Made by a program: the position numbers and the translations under genes
DNA from: Chloroflexota bacterium
Lineage (GTDB): Bacteria; Chloroflexota; Dehalococcoidia; Lucifugimonadales; JADFKI01
Assembly: GCA_009840355.1 (NCBI GenBank)
Contig: VXNZ01000047.1
Span: 1-53,695, forward strand
Direction of reading: 5' to 3'
DNA length: 53,695 nucleotides
Part shown: positions 1-8,593 of the stretch, piece after piece
Numbering within the stretch: position 1 is the stretch's first letter
Layout: every line of letters begins with the position of its first letter
The notes under the pieces: model-generated
What the model was told of the DNA's origin: nothing
The model's input: only the letters and a program-made list of their open reading frames with translations
The model's database searches: none

Positions 1-111
1 ATCCTCACTGGGTTCGTGCAGGATGTAGTCCAACTGGTACAATACCATCTCATACCCCTTTCCTACGCTACTTCCGTTACTCACCTGCTGAACGTATTTT
101 AGCAGACGCAT
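1..111 (-). CDS. possible 5' end of an unknown gene, cut by the window edge
   Basis: An open frame on the minus strand begins with ATG at 111-109 and runs for 37 codons without a stop to the window edge. A purine-rich AGGTG lies five bases before the ATG, which is good ribosome-binding spacing. The peptide starts MRLLKYVQQV and contains VGKGYEMVLYQLDYILHEP. I do not recognise it. The call rests only on the open frame and the ribosome site, and the frame is short enough to be chance. If real, it is transcribed divergently from the TPR lipoprotein. Confidence 0.35.
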   Translation of the reverse strand, partial: MRLLKYVQQVSNGSSVGKGYEMVLYQLDYILHEPSED

Positions 112-146
112 ACAATCACCTACTGCCATCGGTGTATAGCAAGACG

Positions 147-174
147 GCGACAGGCTGTCGTGCTGTGGTAATAT
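147..174 (+). promoter_or_regulatory. weak candidate promoter with overlapping palindrome
   Basis: A perfect inverted repeat CGACAG-G-CTGTCG lies at 148-160. It overlaps a weak -35-like GCGACA (147-152), which is 16 bases from a -10-like TAATAT (169-174). The TPR lipoprotein starts at 209. The palindrome could be an operator. This is pattern matching only. Confidence 0.25.
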
Positions 175-208
175 CTTACGGCAATCAGTGGATGCGAAAG
201 AGGTTCTA

Positions 209-724
209 ATGCGTTTGATGTTTCTGTTGGTGGCGGTTGGGCTGATGGCGCTTGCGGCTTGCGGAGAAAATTATGATACATACCTCAATCGGGGAGGCGA
301 ACACCTCGATGAAGGTGAACATGACGCGGCGATAGATGATTATAATGAAGCAATTCGCCTGAACGCAGATCGCGTTGAGGCTTACTTCAATAGAGGACTA
401 GCCTATTCTCGCAAAGGGGATGACAACAGTGCGATTCTTGACCTAGACAGAGCAATTGAATTGCATCCATACGATGCTCGCCTTTACCATTTACGAGGGA
501 TCTTACTTGCCATGAATGGAGATTATGACGGTGCGATTGCCGACCACAACGTACAAATCCATCTGAATCCAGACGACTCTAATGCTTACTATTTGCGAGG
601 ACTCGCCTATGTTGACAAAGGGGATTACAACAGTGCGATTACTGATTTCAACATAGCAATTAAATTTGACCCTAACAACGCAGAAGCCGAGGAAGCCCTC
701 GAACTTGCCGATAAATCTCAATAG
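209..724 (+). CDS. TPR-repeat lipoprotein
   Basis: A 171-residue protein with an N-terminal signal peptide ending in a lipobox (LMALAAC), so probably lipid-anchored outside the cytoplasmic membrane. The mature part is almost entirely four tetratricopeptide repeats of about 34 residues, each with the A-Y/RG-L-A-Y-x-x-K-G-D-Y-x-x-A-I pattern. TPRs are protein-protein interaction scaffolds, and no catalytic domain is visible. ATG 209 is preferred over GTG 188 because AAAGAGG lies five bases upstream of it, and because it puts the charged residues directly before the hydrophobic core. It stands alone, with the CitE-like gene starting about 50 bases later. The partner is unknown. Confidence 0.85.
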   Translation: MRLMFLLVAVGLMALAACGENYDTYLNRGGEHLDEGEHDAAIDDYNEAIRLNADRVEAYFNRGLAYSRKGDDNSAILDLDRAIELHPYDARLYHLRGILLAMNGDYDGAIADHNVQIHLNPDDSNAYYLRGLAYVDKGDYNSAITDFNIAIKFDPNNAEAEEALELADKSQ

Positions 725-775
725 GATTCGAGTTCTCCATCTTGTTAACCCCTACAATAACTTCGGAGTAAATCA

Positions 776-1669
776 ATGAAATACGACGCCAAACCCCTAC
801 GCTCTGTCCTCTTTGTTCCCGGCAACAAGGAGGACTGGATACGCAAAGCGCCTAAGTACGGCGCGGATGCACTTATCCTGGATCTCGAAGATTCGGTGCC
901 GCCGCAGGAGAAGGACGCGGCGCGCGCGATTGTCGGCAGGATGATTGCCGAAATCGGCGCTGAACAGACGCTGTTCGTGCGCGTCAATCCGTTGGAGACC
1001 GGCATTACGGGCTTCGACTTGGAGGCGATTACGCAGCCGAATCTGTACGGCATCACGCTGCCGAAGGTGCAGTGCCCCGCCGATGTGGTGGAGGTGGATG
1101 TGCTGTTGCGATTTTTCGAGCGTAAGGCGGGCGCGGAAGTGGGCAAGATATTCATTGATCCAGGCTTGGAGACGGCGGCGGGCATCCGCAGCGCCTACGA
1201 CATCGCCTGCGCGTCCGACCGCATCGCGCATATGGGCGGCAGCGGCGGCAAAGGCGGCGACACCGCGCGCTCTATCGGCTACCAGTGGACGCCTGAAGGC
1301 ATGGAGACGCTGTTCATCCGATCGAAGGTGCTTGTCGATTCGCGCGCGGCGGGCGTGCAGTTCCCCATATCCGGCGGATGGTTCGACATCCGCGATCTCG
1401 ACGGCTTGCGCACATACGCCGGCGAGCTGAAGCGGCTCGGCTACAACGGGATGAGCCTCATACACCCTTATCATGTGCCCATCGTCAACGAGGTTTTCAC
1501 GCCCACGCCGGATGAAATCGCCGAGTGGCGCGGGCTTGTGGACGCGATGGAGCAGATGCGTGAGACCGGCGGCGCGGCGGTAACTTTCGGCGGCGACATG
1601 GTGGACATCGCGCACGAGCAGACAGCGCGGGCGATGCTGCGAATGGCAGAACAGTTGGGGGTTGCATAA
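776..1669 (+). CDS. CoA ester lyase, HpcH/HpaI aldolase / CitE family
   Basis: A 297-residue protein of the citrate lyase beta-subunit-like family. Members cleave or form C-C bonds in acyl-CoA esters such as malyl-CoA, methylmalyl-CoA or citramalyl-CoA using Mg2+. The family start (RSVLFVPGNKEDW) and the acidic metal-site motif ALILDLEDSV near residue 40 are clear. FVRVNPL and the IDPGLETAAGI segment around residues 125-140 match the substrate and metal region. Length is normal. CGGAG precedes the ATG at good distance. No citrate lyase alpha or gamma subunit is nearby, so a stand-alone lyase is likelier than a citrate lyase complex. The exact substrate cannot be told. The serine hydrolase begins 55 bases downstream. 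Confidence 0.85.
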   Translation: MKYDAKPLRSVLFVPGNKEDWIRKAPKYGADALILDLEDSVPPQEKDAARAIVGRMIAEIGAEQTLFVRVNPLETGITGFDLEAITQPNLYGITLPKVQCPADVVEVDVLLRFFERKAGAEVGKIFIDPGLETAAGIRSAYDIACASDRIAHMGGSGGKGGDTARSIGYQWTPEGMETLFIRSKVLVDSRAAGVQFPISGGWFDIRDLDGLRTYAGELKRLGYNGMSLIHPYHVPIVNEVFTPTPDEIAEWRGLVDAMEQMRETGGAAVTFGGDMVDIAHEQTARAMLRMAEQLGVA

Positions 1670-1673
1670 TTCC

Positions 1674-1710
1674 GTATCCATCCTGTCTATCCTGTACATC
1701 AATGTAAGTT
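1674..1710 (+). repeat. dispersed ATCCTGTCCATC-type repeat copy
   Basis: This is a copy of the short repeat family built on ATCCTGTCCATC(N)ATGTNAGTT. Other copies lie near 9482, 31761, 37875, 38350, 45676, 46522 and 51171. Here it fills the gap between the CitE-like gene and the first serine hydrolase and runs into the latter's ribosome-binding site. Confidence 0.6.
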
Positions 1711-1723
1711 CAAGGAGCAGCAA

Positions 1724-2938
1724 ATGACAAACGGCGTATCATCTCCCGAATCCGTAGGCTTCTCATCCCAGCGCCTCAGCCGCGTCAACAAGATGATGCA
1801 GGGCTACATAGACGACGGCAAGCTCGCCAACGGGCTGACGATGCTTGCGCGGCACGGCGAGACGTTCCACTTCGAGCCGTATGGCATGCTCGACCTTGAA
1901 AGCGGCACGCCTGTGGAGCGCGATACGCTCTTCCGCATCTACTCGATGACGAAGCCCATCACCAGCGCCGCCGTCATGATGCTGTATGAACAAGGGTACT
2001 TCTCGCTCGATGACCCTGTGGGCAAGTTCATCCCCGAACTCGCCAGCCTGAAGGTCTATGACGGCATGGGCGAGACTGGCATGCGCCTCGTTGACCAGAA
2101 GCAGCCCATCACCGTCCGCCACCTGCTCACGCACACATCCGGCCTCAGCTACGGCTTTCACCAGGACAGCCCCATCGAGGAGATGTACCGCGAAGCGAAC
2201 GTCACCGACCCGGACAGCACCCTGAAAGAAATGGCGGAAAAGCTCGGCAAACTGCCCCTCGTAACCCAGCCCGGCACGAAATGGCGGTACAGCAACGCCA
2301 CCGATGTGCTAGGCTACCTCGTCGAGGTCGTCTCCGGCACGCCCTTCGACCGCTACTTACAGGACAATATCCTCGAACCGCTGGGCATGACAGACACGTC
2401 CTTCTATGTGTCCGAGGAGAACCTGGACCGGCTTGCAACGGTGTACGGCGCGGCGACCAACGGCAAAATAACGCCTCTCGACAATCCGATGGTCAACAGG
2501 CAGAGGAGGCCGCACACACTATTCTCAGGCGGCGGCGGACTCGTATCCACCGGGTCCGACTACATGCGCTTCTGCCAGATGCTCCTCAACGGCGGTATCC
2601 TTGGCGACGAACGGCTGCTCGCGCCAAAGACTGTCGAGATGATGCGCTCGAACCACTTGACCGACGACATGCGTCCTTTCGCGGTCGGGCAGAGCAACGC
2701 ATCCGACACGAAGGGCTGCGGCTTCGGGCTGGGCTTCCGCGTTGTGATGGACATCGCGCAGCACGGCATCATCGGCTCCAACGGCATCTACTCGTGGGGC
2801 GGCGCGGCGAGCACCGTATTCTGGATCGACCCGCAGGAAGACCTGGTTGCCATCCTGCTGACGCAGTTCATGCCCAGCTCGCACTACCCCCTGCGGCGCG
2901 AATTCCAGATAGCGACGTATCAAGCGCTCGTCGAGTAG
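1724..2938 (+). CDS. serine hydrolase, beta-lactamase class C / family VIII esterase fold
   Basis: A 404-residue protein of the serine beta-lactamase-like superfamily. It has the SxxK nucleophile motif S74-M-T-K77 and the second motif Y189-S-N191. The region HLLTHTSGLSYG (about 133-144) and the Gly-rich SGGGGLVSTGSDY are typical of this family. No signal peptide is visible, so it is probably a cytoplasmic esterase or amide/peptide hydrolase rather than a secreted antibiotic-inactivating enzyme. AAGGAG precedes the ATG. The next gene is a close paralog in the same orientation, so this is a tandem duplication. The substrate is unknown; the adjacent CitE-like lyase hints at ester catabolism. Confidence 0.85.
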   Translation: MTNGVSSPESVGFSSQRLSRVNKMMQGYIDDGKLANGLTMLARHGETFHFEPYGMLDLESGTPVERDTLFRIYSMTKPITSAAVMMLYEQGYFSLDDPVGKFIPELASLKVYDGMGETGMRLVDQKQPITVRHLLTHTSGLSYGFHQDSPIEEMYREANVTDPDSTLKEMAEKLGKLPLVTQPGTKWRYSNATDVLGYLVEVVSGTPFDRYLQDNILEPLGMTDTSFYVSEENLDRLATVYGAATNGKITPLDNPMVNRQRRPHTLFSGGGGLVSTGSDYMRFCQMLLNGGILGDERLLAPKTVEMMRSNHLTDDMRPFAVGQSNASDTKGCGFGLGFRVVMDIAQHGIIGSNGIYSWGGAASTVFWIDPQEDLVAILLTQFMPSSHYPLRREFQIATYQALVE

Positions 2939-2985
2939 ATGTGTGCCTACCACAATATCTGACATTTCCCGCAAAGAGGCACTTG

Positions 2986-4194
2986 ATGAACTGCGTATCA
3001 CCTGAATCGGTCGGCTTCTCGTCCAAACGCCTGAACCGTGTCAACGAGCGAATGCATAGCTACATAGATAACGGCAAGCTCGCAGGTGCGCTGACCATGC
3101 TCGCGCGGCGCGATGAAGTGTTTCACTTCGAGACCTACGGTGTGCAGGACCTCGAAAGCGGCGCGCCGGTCAGTAGCGACACCATATTCCGCCTATACTC
3201 GATGACCAAACCCATTACCAGCGTCGCCGCCATGATGCTCTACGAAGAAGGGCACTTCTCGCTCGACGACCCTGTGGGCAAGTTCATCCCGGACTTCGCG
3301 AACATGCAGGTCTTCGACGGCATGGGCGAGATCGGCATGCGCCTTGTTGCACAGGACCGTCCGATCACCATACGCCACCTGCTGACACACACATCAGGAC
3401 TGAGCTACGGTCTTCACCGGGACACTCCCATCGACGCGATGTATCACGAGGCAAGAATTGCGGACGCAGATAGCACGCTAAAGGACGTAACGGGTAGGCT
3501 GGGGGAAATTCCCCTTGTCAATCAACCGGGCACCAGGTGGCGGTACAGCATGTCGTCCACCGTTCTTGGTTATCTTGTGGAGGTCGTATCGGGTAAGCCG
3601 TTCGACCGCTTCCTGCGAGAGAGGATATTCACCCCATTGGGAATGGAAGACACATCCTTTTTCGTGCCTGAGGAAAATCTGGACAGGCTGGCGACCGCGT
3701 ATGTGCCTTCACGTGGAGGTGGAATCGCGCCACACGAAGGCTCGGTGACGACGAGGCACAAGAGACCGCACGCGATGCAGTCCGGAGGCGCTGGGCTTGT
3801 ATCGACCGCGCCCGATTACATGCGCTTCTGCCAGATGCTGCTGAACGGCGGCGTCCTCGACGGCGAGCGCCTGCTCGCCCCCAAGACAGTGCAGATGATG
3901 GTGACTGACCATCTCACGGACGATCTCAAGCCGTACATCGTCGAGGATCGCATGGCTGCCTATACGAAAGGCTGCGGATTCGGATTGGGGTTCAGCATGG
4001 TCAACGATATAGCCCAGCACGGCATACCCGGCTCGAACGGCATGTATAGCTGGTTCGGCGCGGCGAGCTGCTACTTCTGGATAGACCCCACAGAGGAACT
4101 CATCGCTATCCTCAAGAGCCAGTTCCTGCCCGTTACGTGGTATCCACTGCACCGCGAATTTCAGACGGCGACGTATCAGGCGATGATAGAGTAG
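2986..4194 (+). CDS. second serine hydrolase, tandem paralog
   Basis: A 402-residue paralog of the preceding hydrolase, similar along its whole length. The frame stays open far upstream into the previous gene, but the real start is ATG 2986: the family N-terminus (MNCVSPESVGFSSKRLNRVN) begins there and AAAGAGG lies just upstream. The nucleophile motif is S72-M-T-K75. The second motif reads Y187-S-M189, so the Asn of YxN in the first copy is Met here. Family VIII esterases tolerate variation at this position, but it suggests divergence in substrate. No signal peptide is seen. The two genes are about 47 bases apart and probably co-transcribed. Confidence 0.85.
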   Translation: MNCVSPESVGFSSKRLNRVNERMHSYIDNGKLAGALTMLARRDEVFHFETYGVQDLESGAPVSSDTIFRLYSMTKPITSVAAMMLYEEGHFSLDDPVGKFIPDFANMQVFDGMGEIGMRLVAQDRPITIRHLLTHTSGLSYGLHRDTPIDAMYHEARIADADSTLKDVTGRLGEIPLVNQPGTRWRYSMSSTVLGYLVEVVSGKPFDRFLRERIFTPLGMEDTSFFVPEENLDRLATAYVPSRGGGIAPHEGSVTTRHKRPHAMQSGGAGLVSTAPDYMRFCQMLLNGGVLDGERLLAPKTVQMMVTDHLTDDLKPYIVEDRMAAYTKGCGFGLGFSMVNDIAQHGIPGSNGMYSWFGAASCYFWIDPTEELIAILKSQFLPVTWYPLHREFQTATYQAMIE

Positions 4195-4303
4195 GGGCAG
4201 ATTGGCGAGTAGCCTTATAAGTCCTGAATAGCGTTGCGGAAAATTCTTGCATCCTATGGTAATGTGATAGTCGGAACTCGATAACAGTGCCCAAGGTAAT
4301 CCA

Positions 4304-5275
4304 ATGCAACACCAACCCTCCCCCTGCTGCGCCGCAGCCCGCATGCCCTCAACACCCTTAACGCCCGCCGCCGCGCCCTCCACGCCGCAAGCCGCCAATG
4401 GCAGCACGGACGGCATGGCGCTCATCCCCGGCGGCGAGTTCCTAATGGGCACGGACGACCCCGGCGGCTTCCCCGCGGACGGCGAAGGTCCCATACGCTC
4501 TGTGCATGTGAACTCCTTCTACATCGACACTTGCGCCATAACCAACCAGCAGTTCGACCAGTTCGCGCGCGAGACAGGCTACAAGACGGACGCCGAGCGT
4601 TTCGGCTGGTCGTTCGTCTTCCACATGTTCCTGAGGTCGAAGGCACGCCGCACGGCAAAGCAAGCCGTTGCCGATGCACCGTGGTGGTGGGTCATCAACG
4701 GCGCGTACTGGCGCAGGCCGGAGGGACCGGGCTCCAATCTCAAGCGGCGCTGGAATCACCCGGTTACGCACATATCTTGGAACGACGCCCTGGAGTACTG
4801 CAAATGGGCGGGCAAGCGCCTTCCTACCGAGGCAGAATGGGAGTACGCGGCGCGGGGCGGCTTGGCGCAAAAGCGCTACGCATGGGGAGACGAGCTGACG
4901 CCCAGCGGCGAGCATCGCTGCAACATCTGGCAAGGCGTGTTTCCCGATGAGAACTCGGCGGACGACGGCTACAAGGGTACTGCGCCGGTTGACGCATACG
5001 AACCCAATGGATTCGGGCTGTACAATGTCGCGGGCAATGTCTGGGAGTGGACGAGCGACTGGTTCAGCCCGACATTTCATGTTGATGCGAGCAGTGTCGA
5101 GGGGACGCGCGATAATCCGCAGGGGCCTCCAAGGGGACAGGCGAAGACGATACGGGGCGGGTCTTATTTATGTCATGACTCGTACTGCAATCGGTATCGG
5201 GTGGCGGCTCGGACATCGAATACGCCGGACAGTTCTACGGGGAATCTGGGGTTTCGGTGCGCGCGGGATGCGTGA
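4304..5275 (+). CDS. formylglycine-generating enzyme (sulfatase activator)
   Basis: A 323-residue FGE/SUMF1-family protein. FGEs oxidise a cysteine in the sulfatase CxPxR motif to C-alpha-formylglycine, using copper and O2. The family start MALIPGGEFLMGTDDPGG (from residue 38) and the segment TGYKTDAERFGWSFVF closely resemble human SUMF1. Both copper-binding cysteines are present in RGGSYLC290HDSYC295, followed by NTPDSSTGNLGFRCA. Most FGE-fold proteins lack these cysteines, so this copy is probably a genuine FGE. Residues 1-37 are an Ala/Pro/Ser-rich lead without a convincing signal peptide. No sulfatase lies in the window, so its clients are elsewhere. An FGE C-terminal remnant is found at 7347-7397. 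Confidence 0.9.
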   Translation: MQHQPSPCCAAARMPSTPLTPAAAPSTPQAANGSTDGMALIPGGEFLMGTDDPGGFPADGEGPIRSVHVNSFYIDTCAITNQQFDQFARETGYKTDAERFGWSFVFHMFLRSKARRTAKQAVADAPWWWVINGAYWRRPEGPGSNLKRRWNHPVTHISWNDALEYCKWAGKRLPTEAEWEYAARGGLAQKRYAWGDELTPSGEHRCNIWQGVFPDENSADDGYKGTAPVDAYEPNGFGLYNVAGNVWEWTSDWFSPTFHVDASSVEGTRDNPQGPPRGQAKTIRGGSYLCHDSYCNRYRVAARTSNTPDSSTGNLGFRCARDA

Positions 5276-5367
5276 CCTGCTGCGCCGACATGGACTTGCG
5301 CATTGCATTCGTTGATACAAATGTTAAATGAATAATGGACATCTTCGCCCTATAAGCCAAATTGGCC

Positions 5368-5395
5368 CTCAAATATCATTCGCATGCTATTTGAG
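5368..5395. promoter_or_regulatory. inverted repeat before the protease gene
   Basis: A perfect 8-bp inverted repeat CTCAAATA / TATTTGAG with a 12-base loop ends 11 bases before the ATG of the HtrA-like gene. It could be an operator or a leader hairpin affecting translation. The role is unproven. Confidence 0.35.
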
Positions 5396-5406
5396 CAGGG
5401 ATTTGA

Positions 5407-7344
5407 ATGCCAGTTAACAGAGTTTTTGCGGGTTTGCTAGTTATTGTAGCGTTGCTGATAGTATCAGCCGCAGTCGCTTGCGGAGATTCCGCGCCTGCGC
5501 CGGATGTTGATGCCACCATCGCAGCAGGCGTGCAGGCGACCGTCGATGCGAACGCCTTGGCAAAAGCGGCGTCAACCTCAACGCCCGTTCCAATCCCTCC
5601 AACGCCAACGCCGGCGGATACTCCTACGCCAGCCCCAACGCAAATGTCTGTGCCAATAAACACGCCCGTACCAAGCGCAACGCCAGTACCCACTCCCACT
5701 CCGGAACCAACAGCGCCGCCGCAACCGACGAACACACCGTTACCGACGCACACGCCTCTGCCAACTGCCACGCCTACGTTGGCACAGATGATAGAAGATA
5801 TAGAACGCAGCCTTGTCTATATTGAAACGGACACGGGCAATGGTACAGGCTTCGTTGTTGAAGAAGATGGTTTGGTTGTTACTAACGAACATGTTATAGA
5901 GGGTTTTAATACCGTAACTATCGTAATGTCTGATGGTAGAGCATACGAGGGTGATGTGCTGGGCACAGACGAGATTGCCGATCTCGCTATCGTGAAATTG
6001 AACACCACCGAAAAGTTTGAGGCTATCCAATTAGGAAACTCCGACGATGTGCGAGTAGGCGATGATGTAATCGCGTTGGGTTTTCCATTGAGTTATGAAC
6101 TTGGCAATTCGTTAACGGTAACCAAGGGCATAATCTCATCCAAGCGGGTATATGGCGGAATTGAGGAATTACAAACGGATGCTGCTATAAATCCGGGCAA
6201 CAGCGGCGGTCCTTTGATGAGCCGTGCCGGAAAAGTAGTGGGTATCAATTACGCCAAATTAGCATTATCAGATGGCAGTCCTGTTGACAACATTGGCTTC
6301 TCCATTGCCATAAACGAGCTTAAGGACAGAATGGATAGCCTCAAGAGAGGCGAACAAGTCCTTCTTCCAATGCCCACTCCCGGTACCTGGGCAACTTACC
6401 GCAACGACGATTACGGCTACAGCCTGGAAATCGCGCCCGGCTGGTATCTGGATGAAGAGTCGGATGAAATCGACCGCGCGTTCTGGCATGAGGACGGGAC
6501 GAGTTTGGTAGAGATTTATACCGACGAACTGGGCAGCGACTGGACGCTTGAAGAGCACGCGCAGTGGGAAAGGGATTTCTGGGAGGAACTAGCGCACGAC
6601 GAAGCCTGGGACGTGTTCGAGATAACCGCATTTGAGAGGCGGCAGGATGATCAATACGACTATTACATCCTCGCATATCGTTGGCAATCGTCTGAAGAGT
6701 ATTGTATCTCTGACGTCGTCAGCCTGATTTTTCTGTCCGACTTCTACCCGTCCAAACCTTACGGATTTGTTATCAATGGTGGCGTGTGCGAAGGCAGCCT
6801 CGACCTACACAGCGAAGAGCGCGACGCAATGCTCGCAAGTTTCGTCGAACATAATACGCTTCCCGCCATGCCTCAGCCGACACCCACTCCAGAACCCACA
6901 AAATACCGCAACGCGGAATACGGCTACCAAATAGAGGTGCCTTACGGATGGCACTTGGATGAGGAATCGGACGAAGGTGACGCATACTTCATACACGGTA
7001 GCGGCTATGCAAGTGTCGATGTGCTCACCTACAACTTGGGGCAGGGTTGGACTCTCAAAGAACATGCTGAGAGCGAACGCGATTTTCTTGAAAACCATTC
7101 CGACGACGAATGGAATATGTTTGAGATAACTGCGTTTGCGGAACAGAACGATAATTACATAATGCGTTACCGCGCACACATCTCGGACGAGTATTGCGTT
7201 GAAGATGTGCTTACTGTGATTTATCTCTCTGACGATTATCCGTCCAAACCTTACGGCTTTGCTGTATATGGCAGCGTGTGCGAAGACAGCCTTGACATTT
7301 ATGACGAACAGCGCGACGCCATGCTCGAAAGTTTCGACCCGTAA
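5407..7344 (+). CDS. lipid-anchored HtrA-like serine protease with two C-terminal repeat domains
   Basis: A 645-residue extracytoplasmic protease. A hydrophobic signal ends at C25 in an atypical lipobox (AAVAC). A Thr/Pro-rich linker (about 55-123) holds the catalytic domain away from the membrane. The trypsin-like domain spans about 125-315 with triad H162 (VVTNEHV), D192 (ADLAIVKL) and S266 (NPGNSGGPL). No PDZ domain follows. Instead there are two similar modules of about 150 residues (about 329-490 and 499-645), each opening with YRNxxYGYxxE and containing GWxLDEESDE and WTLxEHAxxERDF, joined by a second TPTPEPT linker. The repeats may bind substrate or sense damage; I do not recognise them with certainty. 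The gene lies between the FGE gene and an FGE 3' remnant. Confidence 0.88.
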   Translation: MPVNRVFAGLLVIVALLIVSAAVACGDSAPAPDVDATIAAGVQATVDANALAKAASTSTPVPIPPTPTPADTPTPAPTQMSVPINTPVPSATPVPTPTPEPTAPPQPTNTPLPTHTPLPTATPTLAQMIEDIERSLVYIETDTGNGTGFVVEEDGLVVTNEHVIEGFNTVTIVMSDGRAYEGDVLGTDEIADLAIVKLNTTEKFEAIQLGNSDDVRVGDDVIALGFPLSYELGNSLTVTKGIISSKRVYGGIEELQTDAAINPGNSGGPLMSRAGKVVGINYAKLALSDGSPVDNIGFSIAINELKDRMDSLKRGEQVLLPMPTPGTWATYRNDDYGYSLEIAPGWYLDEESDEIDRAFWHEDGTSLVEIYTDELGSDWTLEEHAQWERDFWEELAHDEAWDVFEITAFERRQDDQYDYYILAYRWQSSEEYCISDVVSLIFLSDFYPSKPYGFVINGGVCEGSLDLHSEERDAMLASFVEHNTLPAMPQPTPTPEPTKYRNAEYGYQIEVPYGWHLDEESDEGDAYFIHGSGYASVDVLTYNLGQGWTLKEHAESERDFLENHSDDEWNMFEITAFAEQNDNYIMRYRAHISDEYCVEDVLTVIYLSDDYPSKPYGFAVYGSVCEDSLDIYDEQRDAMLESFDP

Positions 7345-7346
7345 TT

Positions 7347-7397
7347 GTCTCTCAGTCCGAAAGCAACCTAGGCTTCCGCTGCGCGATGGATGCGTGA
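7347..7397 (+). pseudogene. remnant of a second FGE 3' end
   Basis: Directly after the protease stop, one frame reads VSQSESNLGFRCAMDA and then TGA. This matches the C-terminus of the FGE upstream (DSSTGNLGFRCARDA, stop). The following bases (ATGAATAAC...TTCGTCGCCC near 7420-7440) also resemble those after the FGE (ATGAATAATGG...TTCGCCC near 5328-5350). The simplest reading is a duplicated FGE tail left when the protease gene was inserted or the segment was tandemly duplicated. No start or catalytic part remains. Confidence 0.6.
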
Positions 7398-7534
7398 GAT
7401 TTTCATTTGTTTTGGGTATGAATAACTGACCTTCGTCGCCCTTCTCATATCAGATTCGCTGTGATATAGTTGGGCGCACAAATGAGCGTGTCTTGTGCGG
7501 CTTTCCATAGCAGTGAGTTTAGGCGGGCATATCC

Positions 7535-8593
7535 TTGCAGCATTATTTTCACTCCGGCGACAACCTAGAGGGCTTGCAGAGATTAGCGCTGATTGGCATC
7601 TCGGTCGATCTCGTCTATATCGACCCGCCATTCGCCACGAACAACGATTTCCTGATTGACTCGCACCGCGCCAATGCGATAAGCGCGTCCGGCAGTCTGG
7701 CGTATTCGGACAAGACGCGCGGCGTGGACTACCTGCGCGACCTACGGCTGCGCTTGGTGGCCATCCACGATGTGATATCGCCAAGCGGCTCGATATATGT
7801 GCACATCGATGTGAAGATGGAGCACCATGTTCGCCTGCTAATGGACGAAGTTTTTGGCGCGCGGAACTTCCGCAACAGCATCACGCGAATCAAGTGCAAC
7901 CCGAAGAACTTCGACCGCTACTCCTACGGCAACATCAAGGACACCATCTTGTTCTACTCGATGTCGCCCGAGCGCATCACTTGGAATCCGCAGAAAGAGC
8001 CTATGTCGCGCGAAGACATTGAGCGGCTCTACCCGCTAGTGGACGCTGAAGGAAAGCGCTACACGACCACGCCGCTGCACGCGCCCGGCGTAACGCGCAA
8101 TGGAGCGACCGGGCGGCAATGGCGCGGAATGTCGCCGCCGGCGGGCAGACATTGGCGCTATCCACCGCACAAGCTAGACGCACTCGACGCCGCCGGAATG
8201 ATAGCGTGGAGCGCGACCGGCAATCCGCGCAAGATACGATACGCTCACGATCCGCACGGCGATGACGATGCGCCTAGGAAGCTGCCGCAGGATGTATGGG
8301 AATATAAGGACCCGCAGCGCGCCTTATATCCCACACAGAAGAACGAAGATATGCTGCGCCGTATCATCCTCACATCTTCAGACCCGGGCGATACGGTCAT
8401 GGACTGCTACGCGGGCAGCGGGGGCACGTTGTTGCAAGCGCATCGACTGGGACGGCGCTTTGTCGGCATGGACGATTCGGAAGCGGCGCGTCAGGTGATT
8501 GAGCGGCGATTAGGGGACGCAGGCGTGGAATACGCGACGCTGACTGAAGATGGCGTGGCGTTGCAGGCGAATTCCGCAGGAACGGCCGAATAA
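7535..8593 (+). CDS. DNA methyltransferase (N6-adenine/N4-cytosine, beta class)
   Basis: A 352-residue S-adenosylmethionine-dependent DNA methyltransferase. The catalytic motif IV is D30-P-P-F33 near the N-terminus. The SAM-binding motif I (VMDCYAGSGGTLL) follows near residue 290. This IV-before-I order is that of beta-class amino-methyltransferases. PTQKNEDMLRRI just before motif I is also typical. TTG 7535 is the only usable start, because an in-frame TAG lies at 7520-7522; AGGCGGG is just upstream. The stop codon overlaps the next ATG (TAATG), so it is translationally coupled to a probable restriction gene, which is interrupted. This methyltransferase may now act as an orphan. Confidence 0.85.
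   Translation: MQHYFHSGDNLEGLQRLALIGISVDLVYIDPPFATNNDFLIDSHRANAISASGSLAYSDKTRGVDYLRDLRLRLVAIHDVISPSGSIYVHIDVKMEHHVRLLMDEVFGARNFRNSITRIKCNPKNFDRYSYGNIKDTILFYSMSPERITWNPQKEPMSREDIERLYPLVDAEGKRYTTTPLHAPGVTRNGATGRQWRGMSPPAGRHWRYPPHKLDALDAAGMIAWSATGNPRKIRYAHDPHGDDDAPRKLPQDVWEYKDPQRALYPTQKNEDMLRRIILTSSDPGDTVMDCYAGSGGTLLQAHRLGRRFVGMDDSEAARQVIERRLGDAGVEYATLTEDGVALQANSAGTAE

Noticed and set aside
2281-2985. Open frame running from inside the first serine hydrolase into the second one
   Set aside because: The part before 2986 is an out-of-frame shadow of the first gene; the second protein starts at ATG 2986 with its own ribosome site.
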